Origin: Pseudomonas sp. KU26590
GTDB lineage: Bacteria; Pseudomonadota; Gammaproteobacteria; Pseudomonadales; Pseudomonadaceae
Direction: 5' to 3'
Length of the DNA stretch: 64,000 nt
Assembly (NCBI RefSeq): GCF_026153515.1
Contig: NZ_CP110644.1
Coordinates: 6,079,501 to 6,143,500 of the forward strand
Shown piece by piece: positions 45,317 through 58,151 of the stretch. A model generated the notes under the pieces. The model made no database searches. It was not told the origin of the DNA and worked only from the letters and a program-made list of their open reading frames with translations. A program made the position numbers and the translations under genes. How positions within the stretch are numbered: the first letter of the stretch is position 1; each line of letters begins with the position of its first letter.

Positions 45317-47119
45317 ATGTCCGAGACGCTGCTCAGTTCCCGCAATCTGGCTTTCGAGCTGTATGAGGTGCTGGACGCCGAGGCGCTGACTCAACGCGAG
45401 CGTTTTGCCGAGCACAGCCGGGAAACCTTCGATGCGGCGATCAGTACGGCGCGCAGCATTGCGGAGAAATACTTCGCACCCCACAACCGTAAAAATGACG
45501 AAAACGAACCTCGCTATGAGAACGGCGCAGCGGTACTGATCCCGGAGGTGAAACCCGCCGTGGATGCCTTTCTGGAAGCCGGTTTTCTCAACGCCGCCCG
45601 GGACTTCGAAGCGGGCGGCATGCAGCTGCCGACGTTACTGTCCCAGGCCTGTTTTGCCCATTTCCAGTCAGCAAACACGGCGACATCGTCCTATCCATTT
45701 CTGACCATGGGCGCGGCGAATCTCATTGAAAACTTCGGCACCGACGAGCAAAAGCAACGCTTTCTGCAACCGATGATCGAGGGTCGTTTCTTCGGCACCA
45801 TGGCCTTGACCGAACCCCACGCCGGCTCGTCGCTGTCGGACATTCGCACCCGCGCCGAGCCTGCGGAAGACGGCAGCTATCGCCTGCGCGGCAACAAGAT
45901 TTTTATCTCGGGCGGCGATCACCCACTCTCCGAAAACATCGTCCATCTGGTCCTCGCCAAACTGCCCGACGCACCGGCGGGGGTGAAAGGCATTTCTCTG
46001 TTCATCGTGCCGAAGTTTCTGGTCAACGACGACGGGAGCCTCGGTAAGCGCAACGACGTCATTCTGGCCGGCCTGTTTCACAAAATGGGCTGGCGCGGCA
46101 CCACCTCCACGGCACTGAACTTTGGGGATAACGGCAACTGCGTCGGCTATTTGGTTGGCAAGCCGCATCAGGGCCTGAGCTGCATGTTTCAGATGATGAA
46201 CGAGGCACGCATCGGCGTCGGCATGGGCGCGGTCATGTTGGGTTATGCCGGTTACCTGTACTCGCTGGAATACGCCCGCGGACGGCCGCAAGGCCGGCTT
46301 CCCGACAGCAAGTCACCGGACGGCGCGCCGGTGTCTATCATTCAGCACGCCGACGTCAAACGCATGCTCTTGATGCAAAAAGCCTACGTCGAGGGCTCGT
46401 TTGACCTGGGCCTGTACGCCGCCCGGCTGTTCGACGACACGCAAACGGGGGAGAGCGAGGAGGTGCGTAAACACGCCCACGAGCTGCTCGATTTGCTGAC
46501 ACCTATCGTCAAATCCTGGCCGTCGGAGTTTTGCCTGAAGGCCAACGAACTGGCGATCCAGATACTTGGCGGCCACGGCTACACCCGGGATTACCCGGTG
46601 GAGCAGTACTACCGCGACAACCGCCTGAACCCGATCCACGAAGGTACCCACGGGATTCAGTCGCTGGATCTGCTAGGCCGCAAGCTGGCCCAGAACGGCG
46701 GCGCCGGGCTCAAGCAACTGATTCGCCTGATCGCTGACACCTGTGAGCGTGCGCAGGCCCATGAATCGCTGATGGCATTGCGGCAACCGCTGGAGCAACT
46801 GACCGCCCGACTGCAAACGGTCACCCTCGGTCTGCTGACCGACCTGAGCCAGGGCAAGGTCAACGCGACGCTGGCCAACTCCGCGCTGTACATGAAAGCG
46901 TTCGGGCACGCGGTGATTGGCTGGCGCTGGCTGGAACAGGCGATTCGGGCGCAGGAAGGTCTGGATCACGGCACCCCCGCTGATCACGACTTTTACCAAG
47001 GCAAGCTGCAAGCCGCCCGGTTCTTCCTGACGTGGGAGGTGCCGGGCTGCCATCACGAACTGGCCATTCTCGAGCGGCGCGATGACGCTTGCCTGACCAT
47101 GCGGGAAGACTGGTTCTGA
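45317..47119 (+). CDS. Acyl-CoA dehydrogenase, long form
   Basis: A flavoprotein that oxidises an acyl-CoA to the enoyl-CoA. The 600 residues carry TMALTEPHAGSSLSDIRTRA (FAD/acyl-CoA contact), IQILGGHGYTRDYPVEQYYRD near the C-terminal third, and a C-terminal extension found in the 600-residue subfamily that includes DmdC-like enzymes. The likely start is the ATG at 45317, with AAGAAAGG upstream. P. aeruginosa has an acyl-CoA dehydrogenase (PA5020) just before nhaP2, so this gene belongs to the conserved nhaP2 neighbourhood. The chain length it prefers cannot be read. Confidence 0.88.
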   Translation: MSETLLSSRNLAFELYEVLDAEALTQRERFAEHSRETFDAAISTARSIAEKYFAPHNRKNDENEPRYENGAAVLIPEVKPAVDAFLEAGFLNAARDFEAGGMQLPTLLSQACFAHFQSANTATSSYPFLTMGAANLIENFGTDEQKQRFLQPMIEGRFFGTMALTEPHAGSSLSDIRTRAEPAEDGSYRLRGNKIFISGGDHPLSENIVHLVLAKLPDAPAGVKGISLFIVPKFLVNDDGSLGKRNDVILAGLFHKMGWRGTTSTALNFGDNGNCVGYLVGKPHQGLSCMFQMMNEARIGVGMGAVMLGYAGYLYSLEYARGRPQGRLPDSKSPDGAPVSIIQHADVKRMLLMQKAYVEGSFDLGLYAARLFDDTQTGESEEVRKHAHELLDLLTPIVKSWPSEFCLKANELAIQILGGHGYTRDYPVEQYYRDNRLNPIHEGTHGIQSLDLLGRKLAQNGGAGLKQLIRLIADTCERAQAHESLMALRQPLEQLTARLQTVTLGLLTDLSQGKVNATLANSALYMKAFGHAVIGWRWLEQAIRAQEGLDHGTPADHDFYQGKLQAARFFLTWEVPGCHHELAILERRDDACLTMREDWF

Positions 47120-47139
47120 GCGAGCGTAGCCCTGATTTA

Positions 47140-49743
47140 CTACGAGGTTGAGAGGGGAAAGAAGAAGTCCGTCAAGGCCTTCGCGTCACTGCCCAGTCGG
47201 GCGGCATACTGTTCGCGACTGAAGGCCTCCCCGGTGCGCAGGTCGAGCAGTTTGCGCCCCTCCAGAGGGCCTCCTATCTCGCGCAACTGCACTTTCATGA
47301 ACTGATAAAACGTGCCGAGAACGTGCTCGATGCTGTCGATCTGAAAGTAATGGCCTGGCAGAAAAACAGCTTCAGCCTCTTCCGGGCTGGCGGAAAAAGG
47401 AGCAATGGGTGCGGCACCCAGGTAGCTTTTTTCGGGCAATACGAAGACTACGCTGGTGTCATCGAAACGGATGGGCTCCTGCATCGCGCTGGCGTGCAGC
47501 CCTCCCTGGTTACTGGCGAACGTCCGGGCCATGTAGGGGTTCTCGCTGAAGGAGGTGATATCGGTATTCACCAGTACATCCCCCGGCTGAACGTCGCCGG
47601 TACGAAAAAACGCCCCCGACGTACCTCTCGCGCCGCTGCCCCCTCGATACAGCGCCACGTCATTATTGCTGCCCACGGTAATGACGTCCTCCACAAGCCG
47701 ACTGAGCATTGCGACCTGATCAGGATATTTCGGCACACCGGTGCGCAAAAACTGGTTATACGCTTCATCATCGTGGGTGTACGCCGTAATGTTCGACGCG
47801 AAATACTCTCCCTCCGCAGTGCGATATACCCGATGCCTGGCCCCCCACTCATCGAAGTGGACGTCCTCACCGTCCGAGTCGGAAGTGACGACCTCCTGCG
47901 GGTCCATTCGGTAAACCTCGACTACCGATTCCTGCCGTGCAACCGCGGCTTCGGAATAGAGCTTTTCGTCGAACAGATTCAACTGCATGAAACGATCCCA
48001 GAACGCAGACTGAACGGGAGTAAACCGTGGCTGACCTGAAGCGCCGGTTGCGACGCTGTCCATCGGCATGCCGCCCGCCAATCCCGGCGCAGACAGGCGT
48101 TGCCAGTAGCCATCAGCGCTGAGCACCACCGGACAGCGACCGTTGAAAGCGAAAGGATTGTCTGCATCGACAATCACCCAGCTTCCGAGGTGCTCATCGA
48201 AACTTACGCGATGGGCCTCGCGTCCGACCGTCACCCACGTCTCGCCATCCCCTAAATGATAAGTGCCTTGAAAACGCCCTTCCTGGGCCGCAGGCAGTTG
48301 AGACTCAAGAACGATGTCGCCCGGCATGCCTGACAGCGGGTTGGCGGGTAACTCACCCGGCGGCGGGCTCACACGTGGCCAGGCCGTGTTGACACCCGCC
48401 CCCGTGCGCAGCAGAAAAGGTAAATTGAAAAAAAGGTAGATCGCGCTGCTGATCGCGCTCTGAACACCGAGGCTACGCTGCGCGGAGGTTCTTGCGTTCA
48501 CAGCCTGATCGATGCTCAGGCCGACATTGGCGGCACTGGCACCCACAACCGCCAGCGCCATCGGCCAGCCCAGGGGCGCAAGGTTGCCAAACACCGAAAG
48601 GAAAGTGTTCAGATAACCCAGCCAGATCTGTTTGCGCAGGTCGGCGTTGCTGGTCAACAACGCGTCTGCGTCATTGGTCATGTCGCTGCGCGCGACCTCG
48701 CGCAAATAAACGAATGGATCACCCGCAATCGGCTCGCCGGTTCGATTGACGAGTCGATCCGTGCCCTCAAGGTCTTGAGCTCGGCTCAGAAGCTGCGCGA
48801 CATCGCGCTGAAAGGCATCGCGATGTGTTTGCCAGTCGTTCGACGAACGCAAAAAGCGGGCGCAGATGGACGCTCGGGTTCTCAAGGAAAGAAACTGCCC
48901 CTTGAGCCATTGGTAAAGGTGCTGATGGGTATCGAAGCTGCGAAAGGGCCTCGCCTCACCGCCGAGGTACAGAATCTGCCTTTCCCCGGGCCCGACAATG
49001 CGCAATATGTCCCGAGCTTTGAATGCACCGAGCTCTAAAGGAAACACCAATACACCCGGCGACGCTGGCGCTGCGGTACGCAGTTGTTCCAATCGGGGCA
49101 TCGGGTCCTGGCTGATGATGCTTCGCACCGCCTGGAAATCGGCAAGAGAAAGATGGCGCCTGGCAACGCTTTCCCCGGCACGCGCCAGGTAGCTGGCCTT
49201 GGCGAGCAAGCAACAGTTATCACTGTGCCGCGCCCAGAACCGGTCCATTTTGCGGCGATAGCCCGCGCTGAAATCCAGCGCCCAGAAATCCCGAAGGACC
49301 TCCTCGGGCAACAGGCGAACTTCATTGCGCTCGTCGAAAAACTCGTGACTGGGGCCGTCCGTGTAAAAGCCGCCGTAGAGAGCCAGCTCGTCTGCAGATG
49401 ATTGGTCGCTTACCTCGAACCGATGGATCAACAGCTCGATCATGGTCATCGACTGCACCGGTGTGCCGGCGTGTTTCCAGCCCGTGAAGGACAACTCGCT
49501 GCTGCTGGCCGTTGAGAAACGGTGCCAGTACACATGGCCGGGATCGAGGTGCTTACCCGTGTGCCTGAAGATAATGTTCTGCGCGGCAGACCTGGCCAGC
49601 GCAATGAGATCGGGATAATCGGCTACGTAACGCTTGGCTATTTGCTTGAGTTGCTGTTCGTCCGAGACGGGTGCTGCTGTGTTTGGTGCCTGCATGGCGC
49701 ATGTCGCTTTCTTGCTGAAATGAACGCCAGACGTGATCAGCAT
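47140..49743 (-). CDS. Candidate toxin: dermonecrotic-toxin-like N-terminus and C-terminal ADP-ribosyltransferase
   Basis: An 867-residue protein. The N-terminal half resembles the 'dermonecrotic toxin' domain (DUF6543) of Pseudomonas toxins (for example FTGWKHAGTPVQSMTMIELL and ELALYGGFYTDGP). Two hydrophobic stretches lie near residues 385-465. The last 180 residues show the R-S-E pattern of arginine-type mono-ADP-ribosyltransferases: Arg700 in VALYRGGSG, Ser-Phe-Ser 731-733 in ITSFSENPYMARTFA, and Glu789/Glu791 in SPEEAEAVFLPGHYF. No signal peptide, secretion gene or immunity gene is adjacent. A later start at 49695 (MQAPNTAAPVSD) is possible and neither has a good ribosome binding site. 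It is inserted between the acyl-CoA dehydrogenase and nhaP2. Confidence 0.75.
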   Translation of the reverse strand: MLITSGVHFSKKATCAMQAPNTAAPVSDEQQLKQIAKRYVADYPDLIALARSAAQNIIFRHTGKHLDPGHVYWHRFSTASSSELSFTGWKHAGTPVQSMTMIELLIHRFEVSDQSSADELALYGGFYTDGPSHEFFDERNEVRLLPEEVLRDFWALDFSAGYRRKMDRFWARHSDNCCLLAKASYLARAGESVARRHLSLADFQAVRSIISQDPMPRLEQLRTAAPASPGVLVFPLELGAFKARDILRIVGPGERQILYLGGEARPFRSFDTHQHLYQWLKGQFLSLRTRASICARFLRSSNDWQTHRDAFQRDVAQLLSRAQDLEGTDRLVNRTGEPIAGDPFVYLREVARSDMTNDADALLTSNADLRKQIWLGYLNTFLSVFGNLAPLGWPMALAVVGASAANVGLSIDQAVNARTSAQRSLGVQSAISSAIYLFFNLPFLLRTGAGVNTAWPRVSPPPGELPANPLSGMPGDIVLESQLPAAQEGRFQGTYHLGDGETWVTVGREAHRVSFDEHLGSWVIVDADNPFAFNGRCPVVLSADGYWQRLSAPGLAGGMPMDSVATGASGQPRFTPVQSAFWDRFMQLNLFDEKLYSEAAVARQESVVEVYRMDPQEVVTSDSDGEDVHFDEWGARHRVYRTAEGEYFASNITAYTHDDEAYNQFLRTGVPKYPDQVAMLSRLVEDVITVGSNNDVALYRGGSGARGTSGAFFRTGDVQPGDVLVNTDITSFSENPYMARTFASNQGGLHASAMQEPIRFDDTSVVFVLPEKSYLGAAPIAPFSASPEEAEAVFLPGHYFQIDSIEHVLGTFYQFMKVQLREIGGPLEGRKLLDLRTGEAFSREQYAARLGSDAKALTDFFFPLSTS

Positions 49744-49994
49744 TCGAAGCGCTATCTGCCATACATATTTATCGTTGCCATGGCGCTGTTACGCCCGCAA
49801 GGCGGTACTGCCCCGTCGGCCAACTGTGGCGCAACGGCCTCCCGATATAAGTCGACCCCACCGTCCCCTGTGCCCGGCCGTCAAGAATTACGCTTTGACA
49901 GCCATGCAATTCAACAGGTTAAATCCCTTGGCACGCGGACTGCATGGTCAGTTCTCGCCCTCGTCTGTTTGAATTCGTTTCTGGAGTACCGCCC

Positions 49995-51737
49995 TTGGAT
50001 GCCACGACCATCAACAGCCTGTTCCTGATCGGCGCGTTGCTGGTGGGTGCAAGTATTCTGGTCAGCTCGCTGTCCTCACGCCTCGGCATTCCCATTCTGG
50101 TCATCATCCTGGCGGTCGGCATGGTGGCCGGCGTCGATGGCGGCGGCATCATCTTCGATAACTACGCAACGGCCTATCTGGTCGGCAACCTGGCATTGGC
50201 AGTCATCCTGCTCGATGGCGGCCTGCGCACGCGGGTGGCGAGTTTCCGGGTCGCACTCTGGCCCGCCTTGTCGCTGGCGACGGTTGGGGTGCTGATCACC
50301 ACGGGGCTGACCGGCATGGTCGCCGCCTGGTTGTTTGACCTGAACATCATTCAGGGCCTGCTGATCGGCGCCATCGTCGGTTCCACAGACGCCGCCGCCG
50401 TGTTCTCCCTGCTGGGCGGCAAAGGCCTGAACGAACGGGTAACGGCCAGCCTTGAAATCGAATCCGGCAGCAACGACCCTATGGCGGTGTTCCTGACCGT
50501 CACGCTGATCGACATGCTGTCCAGCGGCCAGACCGGCCTGCACTGGAGCCTGTTGGGCCATCTGGTTCAGGAGTTCGGCATCGGCGGCATCATCGGGCTG
50601 GGCGGCGGCTGGATCATGCTGCAGCTGGTCAACCGGATTAATCTGGCCAACGGCCTGTACCCGATTCTGGTAGTGGCAGGCGGTCTCGTCGTCTTCGCAC
50701 TGACCAACGCCATTCACGGCAGCGGCTTCCTCGCGGTTTACCTGTGCGGCCTGGTGCTGGGCAACAAGCCTATTCGCAGCCGCCACGGCATTCTGCACAT
50801 GCTCGACGGCATGGCCTGGCTGGCGCAGATCGGCATGTTCCTGGTGCTGGGCCTGCTGGTCACTCCCCACGATTTGCTGCCGATTGCGCTGCCGGCGCTG
50901 GGCCTGGCGCTGTGGATGATTCTGGTGGCGCGGCCGCTGTCGGTGCTGGCGGGCCTGCTGCCTTTCCGGGTGTTCCACGGTCGCGAAAAAGCCTTTATTG
51001 CCTGGGTGGGTTTGCGCGGTGCGGTACCGATCATTCTGGCGGTGTTTCCGCTGATGGCCGGTCTGCCCCATGCGCAGCTGTATTTCAATCTCGCGTTCTT
51101 TATTGTGCTGGTGTCGCTGCTGGTTCAGGGCACGAGCCTGCCGTGGGTGGCGAAATGGCTGAAAGTGACGGTGCCGCCTGATCCGGCGCCGATTTCCCGC
51201 GCGGCGCTTGAAGTGCACGTCACAAGCGAGTGGGAGCTGTTCGTGTATCGCCTCGGCGCCGAAAAGTGGTGCATCGGCGCCGCACTGCGCGAGCTGAAAA
51301 TGCCGGAAGGCACGCGGATCGCAGCCCTTTTCCGCGGCCAGCAGTTGCTCCACCCGTCGGGTAGTACGGTGCTGGAAGTCGGTGATTTGCTGTGCGTCAT
51401 CGGCCACGAACACGACCTTCCCGCCCTCGGCAAGCTGTTCAGTCAGGCGCCGCAACGCGGTCTGGATCTGCGCTTCTTCGGTGACTTTGTTCTGGAAGGA
51501 GACGCTGAGCTGGGGGCTGTCGCGGCACTCTACGGTCTGAAACTCGACGGGCTGGACCCTGGCATGCCGCTGAGTCAGTTCATCATTCAGAAGAATCGCG
51601 GCGCGCCGATCGTGGGCGACCAGATCGAATGGAATGGGACCATCTGGACCGTCGCGGTTATGGACGGGAACAAGATCCTCAAAGTGGGCGTCAGATTCCC
51701 CGAAGGAAGCAGCCCGGGCCCCGCGCTGTTCCTTTAA
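49995..51737 (+). CDS. nhaP2: K+(Na+)/H+ antiporter, CPA1 family
   Basis: NhaP2 (CvrA) exchanges cytoplasmic K+ or Na+ for protons. About 13 membrane segments are followed by a cytosolic TrkA_C-like domain and a CorC/HlyC-type domain after residue 400. The ion-binding region includes [12 protein letters not shown] and [13 protein letters not shown] prefer TTG 49995 ([16 protein letters not shown], 580 residues) because GGAG lies eight bases upstream and the length agrees with the P. aeruginosa protein. mscK starts 36 bp downstream. Confidence 0.9.
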   Translation: MDATTINSLFLIGALLVGASILVSSLSSRLGIPILVIILAVGMVAGVDGGGIIFDNYATAYLVGNLALAVILLDGGLRTRVASFRVALWPALSLATVGVLITTGLTGMVAAWLFDLNIIQGLLIGAIVGSTDAAAVFSLLGGKGLNERVTASLEIESGSNDPMAVFLTVTLIDMLSSGQTGLHWSLLGHLVQEFGIGGIIGLGGGWIMLQLVNRINLANGLYPILVVAGGLVVFALTNAIHGSGFLAVYLCGLVLGNKPIRSRHGILHMLDGMAWLAQIGMFLVLGLLVTPHDLLPIALPALGLALWMILVARPLSVLAGLLPFRVFHGREKAFIAWVGLRGAVPIILAVFPLMAGLPHAQLYFNLAFFIVLVSLLVQGTSLPWVAKWLKVTVPPDPAPISRAALEVHVTSEWELFVYRLGAEKWCIGAALRELKMPEGTRIAALFRGQQLLHPSGSTVLEVGDLLCVIGHEHDLPALGKLFSQAPQRGLDLRFFGDFVLEGDAELGAVAALYGLKLDGLDPGMPLSQFIIQKNRGAPIVGDQIEWNGTIWTVAVMDGNKILKVGVRFPEGSSPGPALFL

Positions 51738-51773
51738 ACTGCCCTTCATTTCTGCTCGCTCGACCCGGTGTCT

Positions 51774-54700
51774 ATGTCCACGCTGCGTAACCTTATTGCC
51801 TCGGCCCTGCTTGGGCTTTGCCTGTCGTCCGTACCGGCGCATGCCGCCGATACGCCGCCCCTGTCCAGCGAGGCCGTCCAGCGCAGTCTGGACAAGATCG
51901 CCGACCGCAAACTTACCGCTGACGACCAGAAAGCGCTGCAGCAGGTGCTGGAACAGACGCTGACGTTCCTGTCCAGCCAGAAGGATAACCAGCAGAAGCT
52001 GGAAGACCTGAAAAAGCAGCTGGCCGACGCGCCTCGGCAGACTACCGAGAACCAGCGCGAGCTGACCAAGCTCAAGGCCAGTAAAGTCATTCCCATTGCG
52101 CAGCGTTACGCCAATCTGGATGTGCCGCAGCTTGAGCAATTACTGAGTCAGCGCAGCGCCCAGCAGGCTGATCTGCAAAAAGCCCTTAATGACGCCAACA
52201 GCCTGACCATCACCGCGCAGACCCGACCCGAGCGTGCCCAGGCCGAGATCAGCAGCAGCCAGACTCGCATTCAGGCCATCAACGGCATCCTCAAGTCCGG
52301 CAAGGATGGCGGCAAAACCATCAACGCCGACCAGCGCAACGCGTTGAACGCTGAACAGGCCTCATTGAACGCGTTGATTGCGCTGCGTCGTCAGGAGCTC
52401 GCCGGCAACAGCCAGTTGCAGGACCTGGGCGGCAGCCAGCGCGACCTGCTTACGGAAAAGGTCAGTCGTCAGGATCAGGAAATCCAGGACCTGCAGACGC
52501 TGATCAACGAGAAGCGTCGCGCCCAGTCCCAGGAAACCGTGACGCAGTTGTCCCTGGAAGCGCAGAAAGCCGGCGGCAGCAGCCTGCTGGCGACCGAAAG
52601 CGCCGCCAACCTCAAGCTTTCCGACTATCTGCTGCGTGGCACCGACCGCCTCAACGAGCTGACCCAGCAGAACCTCAAGACCAAAACCCAGCTGGATGCC
52701 ATCACGCAAACCGATCAAGCGCTCGACGAGCAGATCAACGTGTTGAGCGGCAGTTTGCTGCTATCGAAAATCCTCTACAAACAGAAGCAATCCTTACCCA
52801 AGCTCAAGCTCGACAGCGGTCTGGCCGACGAAATCGCCGACATCCGCCTGTACCAATTCGAGGTCAATCAGCAGCGCGAGCAGATGAGCAGCCCAAGCGC
52901 TTACGTCGACACGTTGCTGGCCACACAGAAGCCGGAAGACGTCACACCCGCGCTGCGCAAGACACTGCTTGATCTGGCCACCACTCGCAGCGACCTGCTG
53001 GAACGGCTGAATCGCGAGCTCAGTGCGCTGCTCAACGAATCCATCACACTGCAGCTCAATCAGAAACAGCTGGTCAGCACGGCCAACAGCCTGCGGGCCA
53101 CCCTTGATGAGCAGATGTTCTGGATTCCCAGCAACAAGCCGCTGGACCTGGAGTGGTTCGAGCGCGTCCAGCCGCGACTCGTCAAACAGGTCACCACCCT
53201 GCCCTGGACGTCCAGCGTCAGCGAGCTGTATGACGGGCTGACCCAGCGTCCGCTGATCTTCCTGCCGCTGTTTCTGGTGATCGGCGCGCTGATGTGGAAG
53301 CGAAAGGCGCTGTACGACAAGCTCAATCGACTGCACGCCGACATCGGCCACTTCAAGCGGGACCGGCAGTGGCAGACGCCGCTGGCGATTTTCATCAACG
53401 TGCTGTTGGCGATGCCGTTATCGCTGACCCTCGCGGTGTGTGCGTTCGCGCTGCAGATCGACGCCCGCGGGCAGAACGTCAATCTGGGTTCTGCACTGCT
53501 GCAAGTGGCCCTGGCCTGGCTGGTGTTCTACACCGCATACCGGATTCTTGCGCCGGGCGGCGTGGCGCAACTGCACTTTCGCTGGGAAAAACCGCAGGTG
53601 GAATTCCTGCGCGGCTGGATCCGCCGTCTGGGTCTGGTGGTGCTGGCGCTGGTGACGGTGGTGGCTGTGGCCGAGCACGAGCCCTCGGCACTGGCCGACG
53701 ATGTTATCGGCATCGCCGTGGTGCTGACGTGTTACGCCCTGATGACCTGGCTGCTCGCGCGCCTGTTGCTCACCAGCCCGACCCACCACAGTGCATCGCT
53801 GTTTCGCCGCGCCGTGGGGCTGGCCTTCACCGCCCTGCCCGTCGCGCTGTTCATCGCCGTGTGCTTTGGCTATTACTACACGGCGCTGAAACTCAGTGAT
53901 CGCCTGATCGACACGCTGTATCTGCTGATGCTGTGGCTGGTCATCGAAGCCGCTTTCGTACGCGGGCTAAGCGTCGCCGCGCGCCGTCTGGCGTATCAGC
54001 GTGCGCTGAGCAAGCGTCAGGCCGCGAAAGAAGCCGGCGAAGGCGAGACGCTGATCGAGGAGCCGACGCTGGACATCGAGCAGGTCAACCAGCAGTCATT
54101 GCGCCTGATTCGTCTGGCCCTGATCGCCGGCTTCATCGGCGCGCTCTACTTCGTCTGGGCCGACCTGATTTCGGTGTTCTCGTACCTCGATAACATCACG
54201 CTGTACGAGTACACCAGCGGCACAGGCGCCAATATCAGCATGGTGCCGATCAGCCTGGGCGACCTTATCGGCGCGCTGGTGATCATCGGCATTACCTTCG
54301 TGCTGGCCGGCAACTTGCCGGGCCTGCTGGAAGTGCTCGTGCTGTCGAAGCTCAATCTCAAGCAAGGCAGCTCATACGCGACCACCACGTTGCTGTCGTA
54401 CACCATCGCTGGCGTGGGTTTTGTCTCGACACTCTCGGCCCTCGGCGTCAGCTGGGACAAGCTGCAATGGCTGGTGGCGGCGCTGTCGGTGGGCCTGGGT
54501 TTCGGCATGCAGGAGATCTTCGCCAACTTCATCTCCGGGATCATGATCCTGTTCGAGCGCCCGGTGCGGATCGGCGACACCATCACCATTGGCGCCCTGT
54601 CAGGTACGGTCAGCAAGATCCGCATTCGCGCGACCACCATCACCGACTTCGACCGCAAGGACATCATTGTCCCGAACAAGACGTTCATCACCGGGCAGTT

Positions 54701-55142
54701 GATCAACTGGTCGCTGACGGACACCATCACCCGCGTCACGCTCAAGCTGGGCGTGGATTACGGCTCGGATCTGGATCTGGTGCGCAACCTGCTGCTCCAG
54801 GCGGCTCGGGAAAATCCTCGGGTGTTGAAAGAGCCCGAGCCGATCGTCTACTTCCTCAATTTTGGCGAAAGCACCCTCGACCACGAACTGCGCATGCACG
54901 TACGTGACCTGGGCGACCGCAACCCGGTGCTCGACGAGATCAACCGGTTTATCAATAAGGAATTCAAGAAGCAGCACATCAATATCTCGTTCCGGCAGAT
55001 GGAGGTTTACCTCAAAAACATGCAGGGACAGGAGTACAAGATGGTGCCCGTTGAACCCGAGCAGAAAACCATCACGCCGCCCGCTGCTGTGCCCCCGGCG
55101 CCAAAAGATGCACCGGAGCCACCGGAAGTCAGGCTCGACTGA
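51774..55142 (+). CDS. mscK: Large mechanosensitive channel, MscK/KefA type
   Basis: This osmotic safety valve has 1122 residues: a signal peptide (MSTLRNLIASALLGLCLSSV), a periplasmic coiled-coil region of about 470 residues rich in Gln and Leu, some ten membrane segments, and a C-terminal MscS domain. The pore helix and beta domain are seen as VGLGFGMQEIFANFISGIMI and RIGDTITIGALSGTVSKIRI. A GTG two codons upstream (51768) is an alternative start. It lies between nhaP2 and selO, as in P. aeruginosa. Both neighbours on this strand suit an ion-homeostasis cluster. Confidence 0.93.
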   Translation: MSTLRNLIASALLGLCLSSVPAHAADTPPLSSEAVQRSLDKIADRKLTADDQKALQQVLEQTLTFLSSQKDNQQKLEDLKKQLADAPRQTTENQRELTKLKASKVIPIAQRYANLDVPQLEQLLSQRSAQQADLQKALNDANSLTITAQTRPERAQAEISSSQTRIQAINGILKSGKDGGKTINADQRNALNAEQASLNALIALRRQELAGNSQLQDLGGSQRDLLTEKVSRQDQEIQDLQTLINEKRRAQSQETVTQLSLEAQKAGGSSLLATESAANLKLSDYLLRGTDRLNELTQQNLKTKTQLDAITQTDQALDEQINVLSGSLLLSKILYKQKQSLPKLKLDSGLADEIADIRLYQFEVNQQREQMSSPSAYVDTLLATQKPEDVTPALRKTLLDLATTRSDLLERLNRELSALLNESITLQLNQKQLVSTANSLRATLDEQMFWIPSNKPLDLEWFERVQPRLVKQVTTLPWTSSVSELYDGLTQRPLIFLPLFLVIGALMWKRKALYDKLNRLHADIGHFKRDRQWQTPLAIFINVLLAMPLSLTLAVCAFALQIDARGQNVNLGSALLQVALAWLVFYTAYRILAPGGVAQLHFRWEKPQVEFLRGWIRRLGLVVLALVTVVAVAEHEPSALADDVIGIAVVLTCYALMTWLLARLLLTSPTHHSASLFRRAVGLAFTALPVALFIAVCFGYYYTALKLSDRLIDTLYLLMLWLVIEAAFVRGLSVAARRLAYQRALSKRQAAKEAGEGETLIEEPTLDIEQVNQQSLRLIRLALIAGFIGALYFVWADLISVFSYLDNITLYEYTSGTGANISMVPISLGDLIGALVIIGITFVLAGNLPGLLEVLVLSKLNLKQGSSYATTTLLSYTIAGVGFVSTLSALGVSWDKLQWLVAALSVGLGFGMQEIFANFISGIMILFERPVRIGDTITIGALSGTVSKIRIRATTITDFDRKDIIVPNKTFITGQLINWSLTDTITRVTLKLGVDYGSDLDLVRNLLLQAARENPRVLKEPEPIVYFLNFGESTLDHELRMHVRDLGDRNPVLDEINRFINKEFKKQHINISFRQMEVYLKNMQGQEYKMVPVEPEQKTITPPAAVPPAPKDAPEPPEVRLD

Positions 55143-57504
<2,362 letters not shown>

Positions 57505-57578
57505 AGAAAATTCCTTTTCTGATACCACTCGCTGCCGAAGCTGCCACTAATGCGCAGCTCCGGTTCATGTTTGCGTCA

Positions 57579-58029
57579 TCAGCGCATGATGAAGTCCACC
57601 ACCCAATTGTGGTTGGCGTAATTGACGGAGGTGACAGTAACGTCGCATCTGGCACCGCCGCCCGACACCGCACTTCTGTTCCACTTGGGCGTGCGGACAC
57701 CTCCCGGTGTAGAGCTCATCAAATAGCTGGTTGTAAATTGGCAGGTTTTGAACCCCGCTTGATATCGCACGGTGGCGTAGCCTATTGGAGACGCACCGCT
57801 TGGACGAACGTTAAAACTGGTCGAGCCCCCCGCTGCCACAGCGTCAGGTTTGGGTGATGCGTTCGAGTATGTGGTCAGTTCATTACTGCTACTTCCACGC
57901 ACATAAACTGCATTTTCATCGGTTTCATTTTTAAAGTTTACGGTCACCTGAGGTCCCTGCACTCACCACCCCAACCATGGCCAAAGTAGAAAACAGCAAA
58001 ACTGCGTTACCTTTATTTTTTGATTTCAT
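57579..58029 (-). pseudogene. Small secreted protein gene with a one-base frameshift
   Basis: From an ATG at 58029 (AGGAGG eight bases upstream) the minus strand encodes a signal peptide, MKSKNKGNAVLLFSTLAMVG then VVSA, and then stops at 57931. The downstream frame continues PQVTVNFKNETDENAVYVRG to the stop at 57579. Removing one base from the GGG run (plus-strand CCC 57955-57957) joins the two into a 149-residue protein cut at VVSA/GPQ. The mature part has two cysteines, no known motif, and looks like a small beta protein. It is either a recent pseudogene, a sequencing error or a recoded gene. It lies between the two paralogs. Confidence 0.75.
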
Positions 58030-58151
58030 TTTTAGATCCTCCTTTTTATTAGATCTAAAAAAGCTAATCAGGCATCGCGCTAGATTCCTACTACCCGAAC
58101 GGATAGCTACTTTGGAGCGCATCGAGCGAGCGCGGCAGGCGCCCTCAATGA

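Noticed and set aside
50076..52139. 687-residue open frame antisense to nhaP2 and mscK
   Set aside because: It spans two well-recognised genes and its translation is Gln/Arg/His-rich without structure.
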